DNA of 64,000 nucleotides from Fermentibacter sp964564435. GTDB lineage: Bacteria; Fermentibacterota; Fermentibacteria; Fermentibacterales; Fermentibacteraceae. Made by a program: the position numbers and the translations under genes. Location: NCBI GenBank assembly GCA_964564435.1, contig CAZMAT010000012.1:1-64000 (forward strand), read 5' to 3'. Below, in pieces: positions 15,869 to 24,843 of this stretch. How positions within the stretch are numbered: position 1 is the first letter of the stretch; the number at the start of each line of letters is the position of its first letter. Below the pieces are notes generated by a model. That model was not told where the DNA came from. It searched no databases and saw only the letters and a list, made by a program, of their open reading frames with translations.

Positions 15869-17923
15869 TCAGTCGAGGATCGTCGTACGGCGGCTGAGGA
15901 TCATGTCGCCCCGCCTGGCCGAGATGATGTAGACCCCTGCCGGCGCGCGGCTCCCGTCGGGCAGGCGGCCGTCCCACTGGTACGTTCCGATGCCCGGCGC
16001 GGTCTGCCTCCACAGGAGCCGGCCGGCCATGTCCCATGCCGAGAGTTCGGCCGTGCCTCCGGTGAAATCCACAGAGAAGCTCACGGGGGCGCCCCGCGTG
16101 GAGGGATTGGGCCATGGCGGCGAGATGGAGAACTCCACTGGAGGAACCGGGGCATCCCCCCTCACGCCAAGGGGCCTGAGAGCGGGATCCTGGAAGGCCG
16201 TCCAGGAGAGGATCGACTGCAGGTTCCGGTCGAACGGGCCATGGATGTAGGGGATCCTCTGATCCTTGGCAGAGGCGAAGGCATCGCCCAGGGTCGGGAG
16301 ATGATCGACGAAAACGGACCGTGTGAACAGGATGCACATCCATTCGCTCGCGCCCATCTCGGGCCAGTATCCCTCCCAGCCGTAGGAGGTGTTGAATGTC
16401 ACGGAGACGGCTCCGCCGTCGGGGTTCTGGAGCAGGGCCTCGGCGCAGCACTGCAGGAAGTCGGTGAAGTCGCCGGGGTGGCAGGCTATGCTGGTATGGA
16501 TGCCTGTCCTCGGGCCGTTCGACAGCTCCTTCGCGAGGCTGACGCTCATCATCGTGTAGGGCGGGTACTTCCACCAGACGCCGTTCACGTTCCCGTGCGC
16601 GGCATAGTAGTTCCAGCCGGTCCCGTCCTGGAGATACTCGATGTGGGTGTCGCTGCCGTCGAGCACGGACGGCTCCTCGTACACCCTGACCACATCCCAG
16701 CCGGCCGGAAGCGCCGTGGAGAGGGTGTCGCAGCTCTTCCCCCCGATGTAGCCGATCTCCGGGAACAGCATGGCCCCGCAGAGGAGGGCCGTTGTACTCC
16801 AGGAGCCCTCCGGGGGATCGGTTGCGTACGCGATGGTCTTCTGCACGAATACATCCGCCTGTCCGGCGGTTGCGAAGAGGGCCCTGCCGAGCAGGACGTC
16901 CATGTAGAGGTCGAGGGAGTCCTCCGGCTGGCCGTACACACCGTCGCCGGAAAGGTCCCAGTCGCCGTCGAGGTCGCTGAAGTAGTGGTCGACGGGAGCG
17001 TAATCGACGAGACTTTCGCATTCGGTATGGATCCATCTGACAGGGATCAGGCTCTCGTCTCCCGCGAGCAGGACGTAGACGGCCCCGTGCTCGAGCCAGA
17101 GATCACGGATCGCGTTCCTGAGGCGTTCCGCCGAATCAGCTCCCGCCGAGGTCTGCTCGATTTCCTGGATCGTGAGGATGGATGCCGAGCCCAGGGAATC
17201 CTCCCACATCGTCCTCAGGGGTTCGAGCGCCCCCGTGAAGGAGCTGTCGCAGATCGCCGTCCACACGGCGTCGCCGGCCCTTCCGGGCCTCTCCGGGGGG
17301 CGGTGCGATGCGACCTCCTCTGCGTTGTCCACCAGGAGGGCGACCCTGGCTTCCGCCGACCGGATCTGCTCGCCGGTGAGAGGATTAACTGGAGCGGGCC
17401 CGTTCCACTCGAGCCTGACGCTGGCCGTCCTGAAGAGGGTGAGTTCGTTCGAGAGAGGCCTGTACTCCCAGGGCGTTATCACGCAGGATGCGACCGAGAA
17501 GCCTCCGAGACGGCCCGTCCGCTCACCCGAGACGCCCGACCGTGGCCAGGGATCCTCCGACAGGTAGACCGAAGGGTCGGGGGTGCGGGAAGACCTGCTC
17601 CGCCCGCTTCCGATCGGACCCGGCGTCCCCGCCGGCGAAAGCGCCGAAGGCACCTTCACCCTCTCCGGGTCCGAGAAGCTCACGGTGAACTCGACATCGA
17701 CGGCTCCGGGATCGATGACGAAGGCCACCGGACGGGATGGCAGGAGCGGGGTGCCGGGATTGCCTCCGATCTGCATGCCGTCGGCCTGGACGAGAGTGAA
17801 GCAGCCGTCCCGGCCGAGAGTGAGCGACCCTGGGTCGAAGCTCACCGTCCACTCGAGGCTGCCGGACACCGCCTCCCGGGGGGTGGCGGCGAGGATCAAC
17901 GCAGCGATCGCCAGTCTGTTCAT
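15869..17923 (-). CDS. Gingipain-like C25 cysteine peptidase with C-terminal sorting domain
   Basis: A 684-residue secreted protease. It has a signal peptide (about residues 1-21), a pro-region of about 200 residues, and a peptidase C25 catalytic domain with the His-Gly pair in 'YYAAHGNVNG' (His443) and the nucleophile in 'SIACHPGDF' (Cys481). The last 85 residues ('SPPWPNPSTRGAPV', 'SAWDMAGRLLW', 'APAGVYIISARRGD') form the beta-sandwich C-terminal domain used by type IX-like secretion for export and surface attachment. C25 peptidases cleave after Arg or Lys in the known gingipains; specificity here is unknown. It is the upstream gene of a two-gene unit with the sulfatase-fold lipoprotein. 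Confidence 0.85.
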   Translation of the reverse strand: MNRLAIAALILAATPREAVSGSLEWTVSFDPGSLTLGRDGCFTLVQADGMQIGGNPGTPLLPSRPVAFVIDPGAVDVEFTVSFSDPERVKVPSALSPAGTPGPIGSGRSRSSRTPDPSVYLSEDPWPRSGVSGERTGRLGGFSVASCVITPWEYRPLSNELTLFRTASVRLEWNGPAPVNPLTGEQIRSAEARVALLVDNAEEVASHRPPERPGRAGDAVWTAICDSSFTGALEPLRTMWEDSLGSASILTIQEIEQTSAGADSAERLRNAIRDLWLEHGAVYVLLAGDESLIPVRWIHTECESLVDYAPVDHYFSDLDGDWDLSGDGVYGQPEDSLDLYMDVLLGRALFATAGQADVFVQKTIAYATDPPEGSWSTTALLCGAMLFPEIGYIGGKSCDTLSTALPAGWDVVRVYEEPSVLDGSDTHIEYLQDGTGWNYYAAHGNVNGVWWKYPPYTMMSVSLAKELSNGPRTGIHTSIACHPGDFTDFLQCCAEALLQNPDGGAVSVTFNTSYGWEGYWPEMGASEWMCILFTRSVFVDHLPTLGDAFASAKDQRIPYIHGPFDRNLQSILSWTAFQDPALRPLGVRGDAPVPPVEFSISPPWPNPSTRGAPVSFSVDFTGGTAELSAWDMAGRLLWRQTAPGIGTYQWDGRLPDGSRAPAGVYIISARRGDMILSRRTTILD

Positions 17924-18062
17924 GTCACGCTCCTCTCCCGATTCTACCGGGACAGGCGGCGGGAGTGCCAGCCCGGGTGGTTCCTTGACGGAGAGGACCG
18001 CAGTTCCCTAGCTTGCGGTTCCGGGTTTCCCGGCATGCCGCCGAAAGCCGAAAGGACTCGCC

Positions 18063-20618
18063 GTGCAGACAAGGGTCTACAAGGTCGTTCCCCGCATACC
18101 GGAGCGTCTGTCCGCTCTCAGGACCATCGCCTACAACCTCTGGTGGACATGGAATCCCGAAGCGGTGGACCTCTTCCGATGGATAGACGGCAGGCTCTGG
18201 GAGGAGACCCTTCACAACCCCGTGCTGCTCCTCGGCCGGGCGGAACAGAAGAGGCTCGAGGAGCTGGCCGCCGACAGCGTCTACATCTCCAACCTCGACG
18301 AAGTGGCCGGCAGGCTCGAGGACTACATGGGGCGCCCCACCTGGTTCGACAGGGCGTTCGAGCATAGGCAGGGCGCGCTGGACAACCTGCTGGTGGCGTT
18401 CTTCTCGATGGAGTTCGGCCTCCACGAGAGCCTCCCGATCTACTCCGGAGGGCTCGGCGTGCTCGCCGGCGACACATTGAAGAGCGCGAGCGAGCTGGGG
18501 CTGCCGCTGGTGGGCGTCTCGCTCCTCTACAGGCAGGGCTACTTCGGGCAGTACCTGAACAGCGACGGCTGGCAGCAGGAACGGTACTTCGTCAACGACT
18601 ACTCCAACACCCCGGTGAACCCCGTCGTCGACCGGGACGGCAGGCCCGTGGTCATCACCCTCCCGCTCGACGGCAGGAACGTGTCGGCTGCGGTGTGGAT
18701 GGTGAGGGTGGGCCGCACGATACTCTACCTCCTCGACACCGATCTCCCTTCGAACACGCCTTCCGACAGGCAGATAACCGGTCACCTCTACGGGGGTGAC
18801 CGAGACATGAGGATCCGCCAGGAGATAGTCCTGGGCATAGGCGGTCTCCGCGCGCTCGAGGCCATGGGCCGGCGCCCGTCGGTATGCCACGCCAACGAGG
18901 GGCATTCGGCATTCATGGTGCTGGAGCGGATCAGGCAGCTCATGGGCGAGGGGCTCGGGCTCGGAGAGGCCCGGGAGCTGGCGGTGGCCGGCAGCGTCTT
19001 CACGACCCACACCCCGGTTCCTGCCGGCAACGAGGAGTTCTCTCCCGAACTCGTCGACAACTATCTCAGACCCTATCTGGACGCCCTGGGCATGTCGCTC
19101 GAGTCGTTCCTCGAACTCGGCCGCACCGCCGGCGCGGGGGGCGACTTCTCCATGACGGTGTTCGCCCTCAGGCACTCCCGGTACAGGAACGGGGTCAGCC
19201 GCCTGCACGGCCGTGTGTCCAGATCGATATGGAAGCAGGTGTGGCCGGGCCTCCCGGAGGACGACGTGCCCATCGAGCACGTGACCAACGGCGTCCATAT
19301 CGACACCTGGCTATCCGACGAGATGACGCGGATACTGAACCGCTACATCGGTCCGAGGTGGCCCAGCACGCCGCGCGACGAGGCATGCTGGAGGAACATC
19401 TCCGCGATACCCGACTCCGAGCTCTGGAGGGGGCATGTCAGGCTCCGCGAACGCCTCGTCACCTACGTCCGCGAGAGGTGGCGCACGCAGCAGACCAGCA
19501 TGGGCCAGCAGAGCCACAGGTTCTCCGAGGTGCCGGTGCTCAACCCCGATGTCCTGACGATCGGCTTCGCGAGGAGGTTCGCGACCTACAAGAGGGCGAC
19601 CCTCCTGTTCGGGGATCCCGAGAGGCTCGCGAGGCTCCTCAACCATCCCGAGAGGCCGGTCCAGATAGTCTTCGCGGGCAAGGCCCACCCCCACGACGAC
19701 GGCGGCAAGGAGATGATCCGCCAGATCGTCCACATGAGCATGAAGGACGGGATCTACGGCCGGCTCGTCTATCTGGAGGACTACAGCATGGACATGGCCA
19801 GGCACTTCGTGCAGGGCGTCGATGTCTGGCTCAACGTCCCCAGACGGCCCCTCGAGGCCAGCGGGACGAGCGGCATGAAGGCGGCCATGAATGGCGTCCT
19901 CAACTGCAGCGTTCCCGACGGCTGGTGGGACGAGGCCTGGACGCCGGAAACCGGCTGGCTGGTGGGCCGCGGCGAGAGCTACGACGATCCGGAGGTTCAG
20001 GACAGGGTCGAGACCACCGCCCTCTACGACCGCATCGAGAACGTCATAGCACCGATGTTCTACGACAGGCAGGACGACGGTCTGCCTCGCAAATGGATCG
20101 CGATGATGAAGGAGTCGATGAAGGCTATCTGCCCCGTCTTCAACACGAACAGGATGCTGGCGGAGTACGCCGACCGATTCTACATCCCGGCCTACGAGGG
20201 CTGGGAGGCTCTCGCGTCCGATTCCGGCGCCGGGGCCAGGGATCTCGCGTCGTGGAAGGCCCGTGTGCGTGCTGCATGGCCCTCGGTCATCATCGAGCGA
20301 GTGGATTCGCCCGACGAGGATCACACGGTCACCGTCGGGGACGTGATCCCTCTCAGAGTAGTGATCTCCGCCCAGGGCCTCGACCCCGACGACCTCGCGG
20401 TCGAGGTGCACTCGGGGATGGTGACGGGAGACAAGGTGCTCGGCAGGACGACTTCCGAACGCATCGCATTCAGCGGGACAGAGGACGGCCGGTTCGTGTT
20501 CGCCGGGAGCTTCACGTCGGCCAGGTCGGGCACGCAGGGGTTCACCGTCAGGGTGCTCCCGAGCCACAGGAGGTTCGGGACGGTCATCGAACCGGGGCTG
20601 GTCACATGGTGGGTCTAG
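18063..20618 (+). CDS. glgP: Alpha-glucan (glycogen) phosphorylase, GT35
   Basis: An 851-residue phosphorylase of the shorter bacterial/archaeal type with the DUF3417 N-terminal domain ('LRTIAYNLWWTWNPEAVDLF'). The pyridoxal phosphate lysine is Lys606 in 'ASGTSGMKAAMNG'; 'FSMEFGLHESLPIYSGGLGV' is the typical glycogen-phosphorylase signature. It releases glucose 1-phosphate from glycogen or maltodextrin. The start is GTG 18063 with GAAAGGA upstream. The final 120 residues are an extra beta-rich domain seen in this subfamily. The 3' end overlaps the convergent helical-repeat gene by four bases. Confidence 0.94.
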   Translation: MQTRVYKVVPRIPERLSALRTIAYNLWWTWNPEAVDLFRWIDGRLWEETLHNPVLLLGRAEQKRLEELAADSVYISNLDEVAGRLEDYMGRPTWFDRAFEHRQGALDNLLVAFFSMEFGLHESLPIYSGGLGVLAGDTLKSASELGLPLVGVSLLYRQGYFGQYLNSDGWQQERYFVNDYSNTPVNPVVDRDGRPVVITLPLDGRNVSAAVWMVRVGRTILYLLDTDLPSNTPSDRQITGHLYGGDRDMRIRQEIVLGIGGLRALEAMGRRPSVCHANEGHSAFMVLERIRQLMGEGLGLGEARELAVAGSVFTTHTPVPAGNEEFSPELVDNYLRPYLDALGMSLESFLELGRTAGAGGDFSMTVFALRHSRYRNGVSRLHGRVSRSIWKQVWPGLPEDDVPIEHVTNGVHIDTWLSDEMTRILNRYIGPRWPSTPRDEACWRNISAIPDSELWRGHVRLRERLVTYVRERWRTQQTSMGQQSHRFSEVPVLNPDVLTIGFARRFATYKRATLLFGDPERLARLLNHPERPVQIVFAGKAHPHDDGGKEMIRQIVHMSMKDGIYGRLVYLEDYSMDMARHFVQGVDVWLNVPRRPLEASGTSGMKAAMNGVLNCSVPDGWWDEAWTPETGWLVGRGESYDDPEVQDRVETTALYDRIENVIAPMFYDRQDDGLPRKWIAMMKESMKAICPVFNTNRMLAEYADRFYIPAYEGWEALASDSGAGARDLASWKARVRAAWPSVIIERVDSPDEDHTVTVGDVIPLRVVISAQGLDPDDLAVEVHSGMVTGDKVLGRTTSERIAFSGTEDGRFVFAGSFTSARSGTQGFTVRVLPSHRRFGTVIEPGLVTWWV

Positions 20619-23272
20619 ACCTGGGCCGAGGGGGGCCTCTCCGTCGAGTCGGCGGCCCTGGCCTCCAGCTCCCTGGCCAGGGTATCCAGAGATGAGAGCA
20701 CGGCGCGGAACGCCCCCCTCTTCCTGGTCAGCCCCTTCGACGCTGCCGTCTTCAGGAAGGCTCTGAGCGCGGTCCCATCCTCGGCCCTGCCGCCTTCCCG
20801 CAGGATCTCGAGAGCTGTCTCGGCGAGATCGGCATCCCCGAAGGGCATTCCCTCCGGATCCTGGAATCCCTGTACGAGGAAGGCCCTCACGGGGGCGATC
20901 CCGGGCGTCTTCCTGAAGGCGGCGAACACGGTGCGCCGCAGGCCCGGCCTGGCGTTGAAGGCTCCCTTGAGGTCCTGCGTCAGCTCCGGGTATCTCTGCA
21001 GTTCGGCCCCCAGCAGCTCTATGGCCACCGAGGCCACCTGTGAGGATGCATCCCTAAGCATCTCCCTGGCCCTGACGGCAGCATCTACCCTGTCGGCGGA
21101 ATAGTACGCGATGAGGGCGACTTCCCTGATCCTCTCGTCGGGATCGCCTGTGAGCCTCCTCAGGGTCTCGACCGATTCGGGGAGCCTGAGCTCGCCGAGG
21201 ATCTGGATCACGTTCCTCGCGACGAACCAGTCCTCGTCCATGAGCCTCTGGGTCTCCGGCTCTCGTGGAGTCTCGTAGGCCATCTGCAGTCTCCTGAGCC
21301 TTCCGATTAGGACGGGAGCCACCCTCGCGCCGATCTTCTTGAGGACGCGGAACGCCCTGGCGCGCTGATGCCTGTCCGGCTCGTTGAAGACGTCGAGCAG
21401 CTTCGTCGTCATGTTGCGGAGCACGAGCTTCCCCGCCAGGGTCTCGCCCTGCCTGGCCACTATCTCGTTGTAGGAAAGCAGTGAATCGACCAGCTTCTCG
21501 CCGACCTCCGGGGTGTCGATGCGCCTCAGAGCCTCTGCCAGCGCCCTTCTTCGCGCTGAAACGAGCTCGGGCATCGTCAGGTCGAGGATTCTGGTCTTCT
21601 CGAGAGACTCGGCCGCCAGTTCGGCGGTGGAGAACCTTCCCCGCGAGATCAGGGCCTCGCAGGCGGCGCCGATGAGGATGATCGAGGTGTAGAGGGTGTC
21701 CGGCGATGTCTCTATCGGCAGCCTCCTGGAGATCATGTCGATGATCTGGACGACGGTGTTGTCCTTGTTGCGCTCGATGCCGGTGATGACGAGGTCGAGG
21801 AGCCTGTCGGTGGCTTCGAGCCTGACGTCCTCGTCGGTGCTGTCGAGTTCGCCGAGGCGGAGCCTGATGATCTTCCTGAGCGCACTCCAGGCGATCTCCT
21901 TCTGGATGTCCCGTCTCGCCAGGATGCCCTTCTCGAGGATGCCCGGATCCAGCGCCGCGACGAAGCTCGCCAGAAGCCCCCTCTGCTTGTCCACGCCGCT
22001 CATGGACTCCTGGATTACCTTCTTGAAGGCCATGCCGAGCTCCTCGTCGGGGAGGTCCCTTATCGTGTCCCCCCTCTCCAGCCTGTCGACGAGCTCGGTG
22101 AAGATGATGTTCTCGAGGGTCGTGTCCTCGGGGGGGGCGGAAGTGCCCCCCATCACGGTTCCGTCCTTCGATACCAGCGCGTAGCGGTACTGGTCGACGG
22201 TTATCGAGGAGACCTCCCTCCTCTCGAGGAGAGAGGCGAGGCCGCCGTGCTCCTTGATGTAGACCGGCGCCTTGTTGAAGACGTTCGAGAACCTCATCAC
22301 GTTCTCGGCGTCGGTGTCGTTCTGGAACGTGATGCTGCTGACACCGCGGTCGGACATGTCCTTCAGGAGAGCGTCGACCGAACCTCCCCTGCGCCGGACC
22401 TGGAGGTCGTTCACCATCAGCTCTCCGCCGATGGCGCTCAGGGTGACCATCGGGCCGGTCGAGAAGAAGCTTCCCAGGACTTCGAGGAATCCCTCGACGG
22501 ATGGCGCGATCGCGGGATGTCCCGAGGGATACATGCCGGTGGCCCTCACTATGAAGCCGAGCCTCTTGACCATGTTCTCGGCGGCCCTGGTCAGGGCCAG
22601 GGGCGAGAGCGTCGCCGACGCGCTCCGGTAGCTGAGCAGGTTCCTCGCCTGCGAGAGCCTCGTGGAGGATGTGTCGTCGAGCCTGTAGGACCAGCTGCCT
22701 CGTTCCCGCTGTATGAAGTCGAGCTCTTCGAGGACCTCGGTCAGCAGCCGCTGGCTGGCCTGGGAGAACACGGCGGTCTCGAGGGACAGGTCGGGGCCTC
22801 CGGGCTTCAGATCGGCGAGCACTCTGAGAGCGATCGCGGCCCCTGACGAGTGCTCCGGCTCGAGCGACGAGTCCTTCAGTTCGCGGTTGAGCAGGAAATA
22901 GACCTCGAGGAGAAGGGAGACCTTCGCCATCGCATAGATCCTGCCGCCGGGCTGCAGAGCCTCCAGCCTCGCCCAGGCTTCCGCCATGTGCGGATCCTCT
23001 GGGATCATGGCCGAACGGAGCGCCTGAGGCTCCAGTGCCCCGGTGGACAGCCTGGACTGCAGCGTGGAGAAGTCGAGGAGGGCAAGGAAGAGCGAAGCCC
23101 TGTCGGCCGAGGAGATGCAGTCGGAGTCGAGGGCGGAGATGACCGAGGCGGCTTCCGCAGCCTCCATCTGCGACATCCTGGAGATGGACGACCCCATCAT
23201 GGACTGGATGTCCTTCTGGTTCAACGCAGCCCTGACGAGCCCGTCCAGCGCTGTCCGCGCGTCTTCAGGCAT
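20615..23272 (-). CDS. Large HEAT-like helical repeat protein
   Basis: An 885-residue, almost entirely alpha-helical cytoplasmic protein. Units such as 'PESVETLRRLTGDPDERIRE' followed by 'VALIAYYSADRVDAAVRARE' have the paired-helix spacing of HEAT/PBS-lyase repeats, clearest after residue 600. The N-terminal 400 residues contain an acidic helical region and a segment 'GMYPSGHPAIAPSVEGFLEV' seen in helical-repeat proteins near HD-GYP or signalling genes, though no partner is present here. ATG 23272 is preceded by GGGGGGGAGGGCGTG. No catalytic motif is visible. The likely role is a protein-interaction scaffold; function unknown. It overlaps glgP by four bases tail to tail. Confidence 0.75.
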   Translation of the reverse strand: MPEDARTALDGLVRAALNQKDIQSMMGSSISRMSQMEAAEAASVISALDSDCISSADRASLFLALLDFSTLQSRLSTGALEPQALRSAMIPEDPHMAEAWARLEALQPGGRIYAMAKVSLLLEVYFLLNRELKDSSLEPEHSSGAAIALRVLADLKPGGPDLSLETAVFSQASQRLLTEVLEELDFIQRERGSWSYRLDDTSSTRLSQARNLLSYRSASATLSPLALTRAAENMVKRLGFIVRATGMYPSGHPAIAPSVEGFLEVLGSFFSTGPMVTLSAIGGELMVNDLQVRRRGGSVDALLKDMSDRGVSSITFQNDTDAENVMRFSNVFNKAPVYIKEHGGLASLLERREVSSITVDQYRYALVSKDGTVMGGTSAPPEDTTLENIIFTELVDRLERGDTIRDLPDEELGMAFKKVIQESMSGVDKQRGLLASFVAALDPGILEKGILARRDIQKEIAWSALRKIIRLRLGELDSTDEDVRLEATDRLLDLVITGIERNKDNTVVQIIDMISRRLPIETSPDTLYTSIILIGAACEALISRGRFSTAELAAESLEKTRILDLTMPELVSARRRALAEALRRIDTPEVGEKLVDSLLSYNEIVARQGETLAGKLVLRNMTTKLLDVFNEPDRHQRARAFRVLKKIGARVAPVLIGRLRRLQMAYETPREPETQRLMDEDWFVARNVIQILGELRLPESVETLRRLTGDPDERIREVALIAYYSADRVDAAVRAREMLRDASSQVASVAIELLGAELQRYPELTQDLKGAFNARPGLRRTVFAAFRKTPGIAPVRAFLVQGFQDPEGMPFGDADLAETALEILREGGRAEDGTALRAFLKTAASKGLTRKRGAFRAVLSSLDTLARELEARAADSTERPPSAQV

Positions 23273-23367
23273 CACGCCCTCCCCCCCTTGATAAGCTATA
23301 GCCAGCGGGTCTCCGGTGCAAGTGAGACTTGACACCGGGCCGGGCAGAGGCATCTTCGCGGCAGCGC

Positions 23368-23464
23368 GGGAGCGGAAGGGGGCTGGTGTCCCTCCCGGAC
23401 TTCAAATCCGGCGCCGGGTGCTCAAACCACCCTGGGTGGGTTCGATTCCCACACGTTCCCGCCA
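23368..23464 (+). tRNA. selC: tRNA-Sec (selenocysteine, anticodon UCA)
   Basis: A 97-nt tRNA with the features of bacterial selenocysteine tRNA. The anticodon arm CCGGA/TCCGG encloses CTTCAAA (anticodon TCA). There is a long D stem (GGGGG region), a long variable arm GGGTG/CACCC with loop CTCAAAC, a T arm GTGGG/CCCAC with TTCGATT, and an extended acceptor GGGAGCG/CGTTCCC, discriminator G and encoded CCA. It implies that the organism decodes UGA as selenocysteine. I see no selA, selB, selD or selenoprotein in the window. It is followed immediately by a hairpin (CATGCCCGCT/AGCGGGCATG, 23463-23483) that can end its transcript. Confidence 0.93.
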
Positions 23465-23857
23465 TGCCCGCTGAGCGGGCATGGCGGCGTCGCCAGCATG
23501 TTCGCGAAGCGAACATGCGAGAGACCATTCCTCCAGCCACTTCAGCCGTTAGCCCGCCTTGCGGGCANNNNNNNNNNNNNNNNNNNNNNNNNNNNNNNNN
23601 NNNNNNNNNNNNNNNNNNNNNNNNNNNNNNNNNNNNNNNNNNNNNNNNNNNNNNNNNNNNNNNNNNNATGGCACGCGCACTCGCAGGTCTCCTGCGGAAA
23701 CCTGCTGTAGCGCTACCCGTCGATTCCGCAGGGCGGAATCGATGACATGCGAGAGACCATTCCTCCAGCCACTTCAGCCGTTAGCCCGCCTTGCGGGCAA
23801 TCATGGCACGCGCACTCGCAGGTCTCCTGCGGAAACCTGCTGTAGCGCTACCCGTCG
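23463..23857. repeat. Palindrome-rich repeat cluster (REP/BIME-like), two copies of a 113-nt unit
   Basis: The unit at 23745-23857 is present in full once. Its first 55 bases recur exactly at 23513-23567, up to the N gap, and its last 55 recur exactly at 23668-23722, after the gap. Within it are hairpins GCCCGC/GCGGGC, GCAGGT..GGA-type (CAGGTCTCC/GGAAACCTG) and GTAGCGCTAC. Between units are different but analogous hairpins: GCATGTTCGC/GCGAACATGC at 23497-23519 and CGATTCCGC/GCGGAATCG at 23721-23741. Constant spacers with changing hairpins resemble bacterial interspersed mosaic elements moved by REP-associated transposases, one of which is encoded at 61125-61793. Confidence 0.75.
23568..23667. 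other. Assembly gap (100 N), probably only 3 bases missing
   Basis: The flanks are the first and last 55 bases of a 113-nt repeat whose intact copy lies at 23745-23857. If the missing copy is identical, the gap holds only the three bases ATC. The 100 N are then a placeholder. Confidence 0.7.
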
Positions 23858-23862
23858 CGTTC

Positions 23863-24069
23863 CGTCCGGTGTCAGAGGAAAAAACGTAAAGTACTCACAC
23901 CTTTCTAGACATAAGCGGATGCCTAGCGGTACAACCCTTACGCTACATCGACGATACTGTCTGGCTTTTTGCGAAATATGGCGCATCAATGTGGCGCATT
24001 GTTACATGTCTACAATAGTTCGATGCACTGATTTTGAGTACTTTACGTTTTTTCCTCTGACACCGGACG
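23863..24069. mobile_element. MITE-like element, about 207 bp, with perfect 35-bp terminal inverted repeats
   Basis: The 35 bases at 23863-23897 (starting CGTCCGGTGTCAGAGG) are the exact reverse complement of 24035-24069. The 137-bp interior is A/T-rich and has no open frame of note. Just outside the right end, the 15-mer CTGACACCGGACGAG is tandemly repeated (24057-24071 and 24072-24086). There is no transposase inside, so it would be mobilised in trans. The sequence GGTGTCAG near both ends also occurs beside the transposase gene at 61.8 kb. The right inverted repeat runs into the 3' end of tcdA and provides its last codons and stop. Confidence 0.75.
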
Positions 24070-24843
24070 AGCTGACACCGGACGAGGGGCCGGGCGGGCG
24101 AGGAGGCGGAGAGCTTCCGCGGCGCAGGCGTATCCGAACATCCCCGGCAGGGGGCCGATCCCCGGGAGCCTCCGCCTGATCCGTCCCCTCCTCTCGAGCA
24201 TCTCGCTGTCGTCCGGCGGGCCGGCCTCCACCGGCGGGACCTCGGTCGAGAAGACGCACCTGATGCCTGTCCTGATCCCCCGCCTCCCCAGGTAGGATCT
24301 CACCTTCCTCGCGAGCGGGCAGACGCTGGTCTTCGAGATGTCGTCGACCACGATCTTCGATGGGTCCATCCTCCTGGATGCCCCCATGCTGCTCACGACG
24401 GGCGTCCCACCCGTCACGCAGGCCGCAAGCAGGGCGACCTTCGGGTTGAGCGAGTCTATCGAGTCGATCACGATGCGGGGCCCGCGATCCAGGACGACTC
24501 CGGCATTATCCTGATCGAGGAACAGGACCAGCGGTACCACCGAGGTGTCCGGGCATGCCGACGCGAGATGGCGAGCCATCAGCTCCGCCTTCGGACAGCC
24601 GACGTCGGACGGGCAGGCGAAGGGGCTCCTGTTGAGCGAACTCTCCGTGATAACGTCAGAGTCTACCACGATGAGCCGGCCGACTCCGTTCCGCGCGAGC
24701 GAGACGGCGGCGTGGCTGCCCACTCCGCCCAGGCCGATCACCGCGACTGTCGAACTCCTTATCCTCTCGAAGGCTTCCGGCCCGAAGAACTCGCGGGTCC
24801 TCGCGAACCGCTCCCAGTCAGCCACCGAAAAGCCTCCGGGCAT
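24043..24843 (-). CDS. tcdA: TcdA-type tRNA threonylcarbamoyladenosine dehydratase (ThiF/E1 family)
   Basis: A 266-residue E1-like ATPase. The nucleotide-binding 'VAVIGLGGVGSHAAVSLARN' (about residues 33-52), the following acidic 'VDSDVITESSLNRS' and 'VIDSIDSLNPKVAL' match the TcdA/CsdL branch, which cyclises threonylcarbamoyladenosine in tRNA to its hydantoin form. ThiF and MoeB fit less well because of 'SMGASRRMDPSKIVVDDISK', which is typical of TcdA. The start overlaps the end of tatD by 26 bases. The last 13 codons ('RPVSARPVSEEKT') and the TAA stop come from the MITE-like element and its flanking repeat, so the native C-terminus has been replaced. Confidence 0.85.
   Translation of the reverse strand: MPGGFSVADWERFARTREFFGPEAFERIRSSTVAVIGLGGVGSHAAVSLARNGVGRLIVVDSDVITESSLNRSPFACPSDVGCPKAELMARHLASACPDTSVVPLVLFLDQDNAGVVLDRGPRIVIDSIDSLNPKVALLAACVTGGTPVVSSMGASRRMDPSKIVVDDISKTSVCPLARKVRSYLGRRGIRTGIRCVFSTEVPPVEAGPPDDSEMLERRGRIRRRLPGIGPLPGMFGYACAAEALRLLARPAPRPVSARPVSEEKT

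Noticed and set aside
16241..18367. 708-codon open frame antisense to the C25 peptidase
   Set aside because: Low-complexity Arg/Gly/Val-rich translation typical of the complementary strand of a high-G+C gene; the sense strand has a full catalytic domain.
23463..23857. CRISPR array
   Set aside because: The repeats are long, few and palindromic, with hairpins between them instead of unique spacers of equal length; no cas genes are present.
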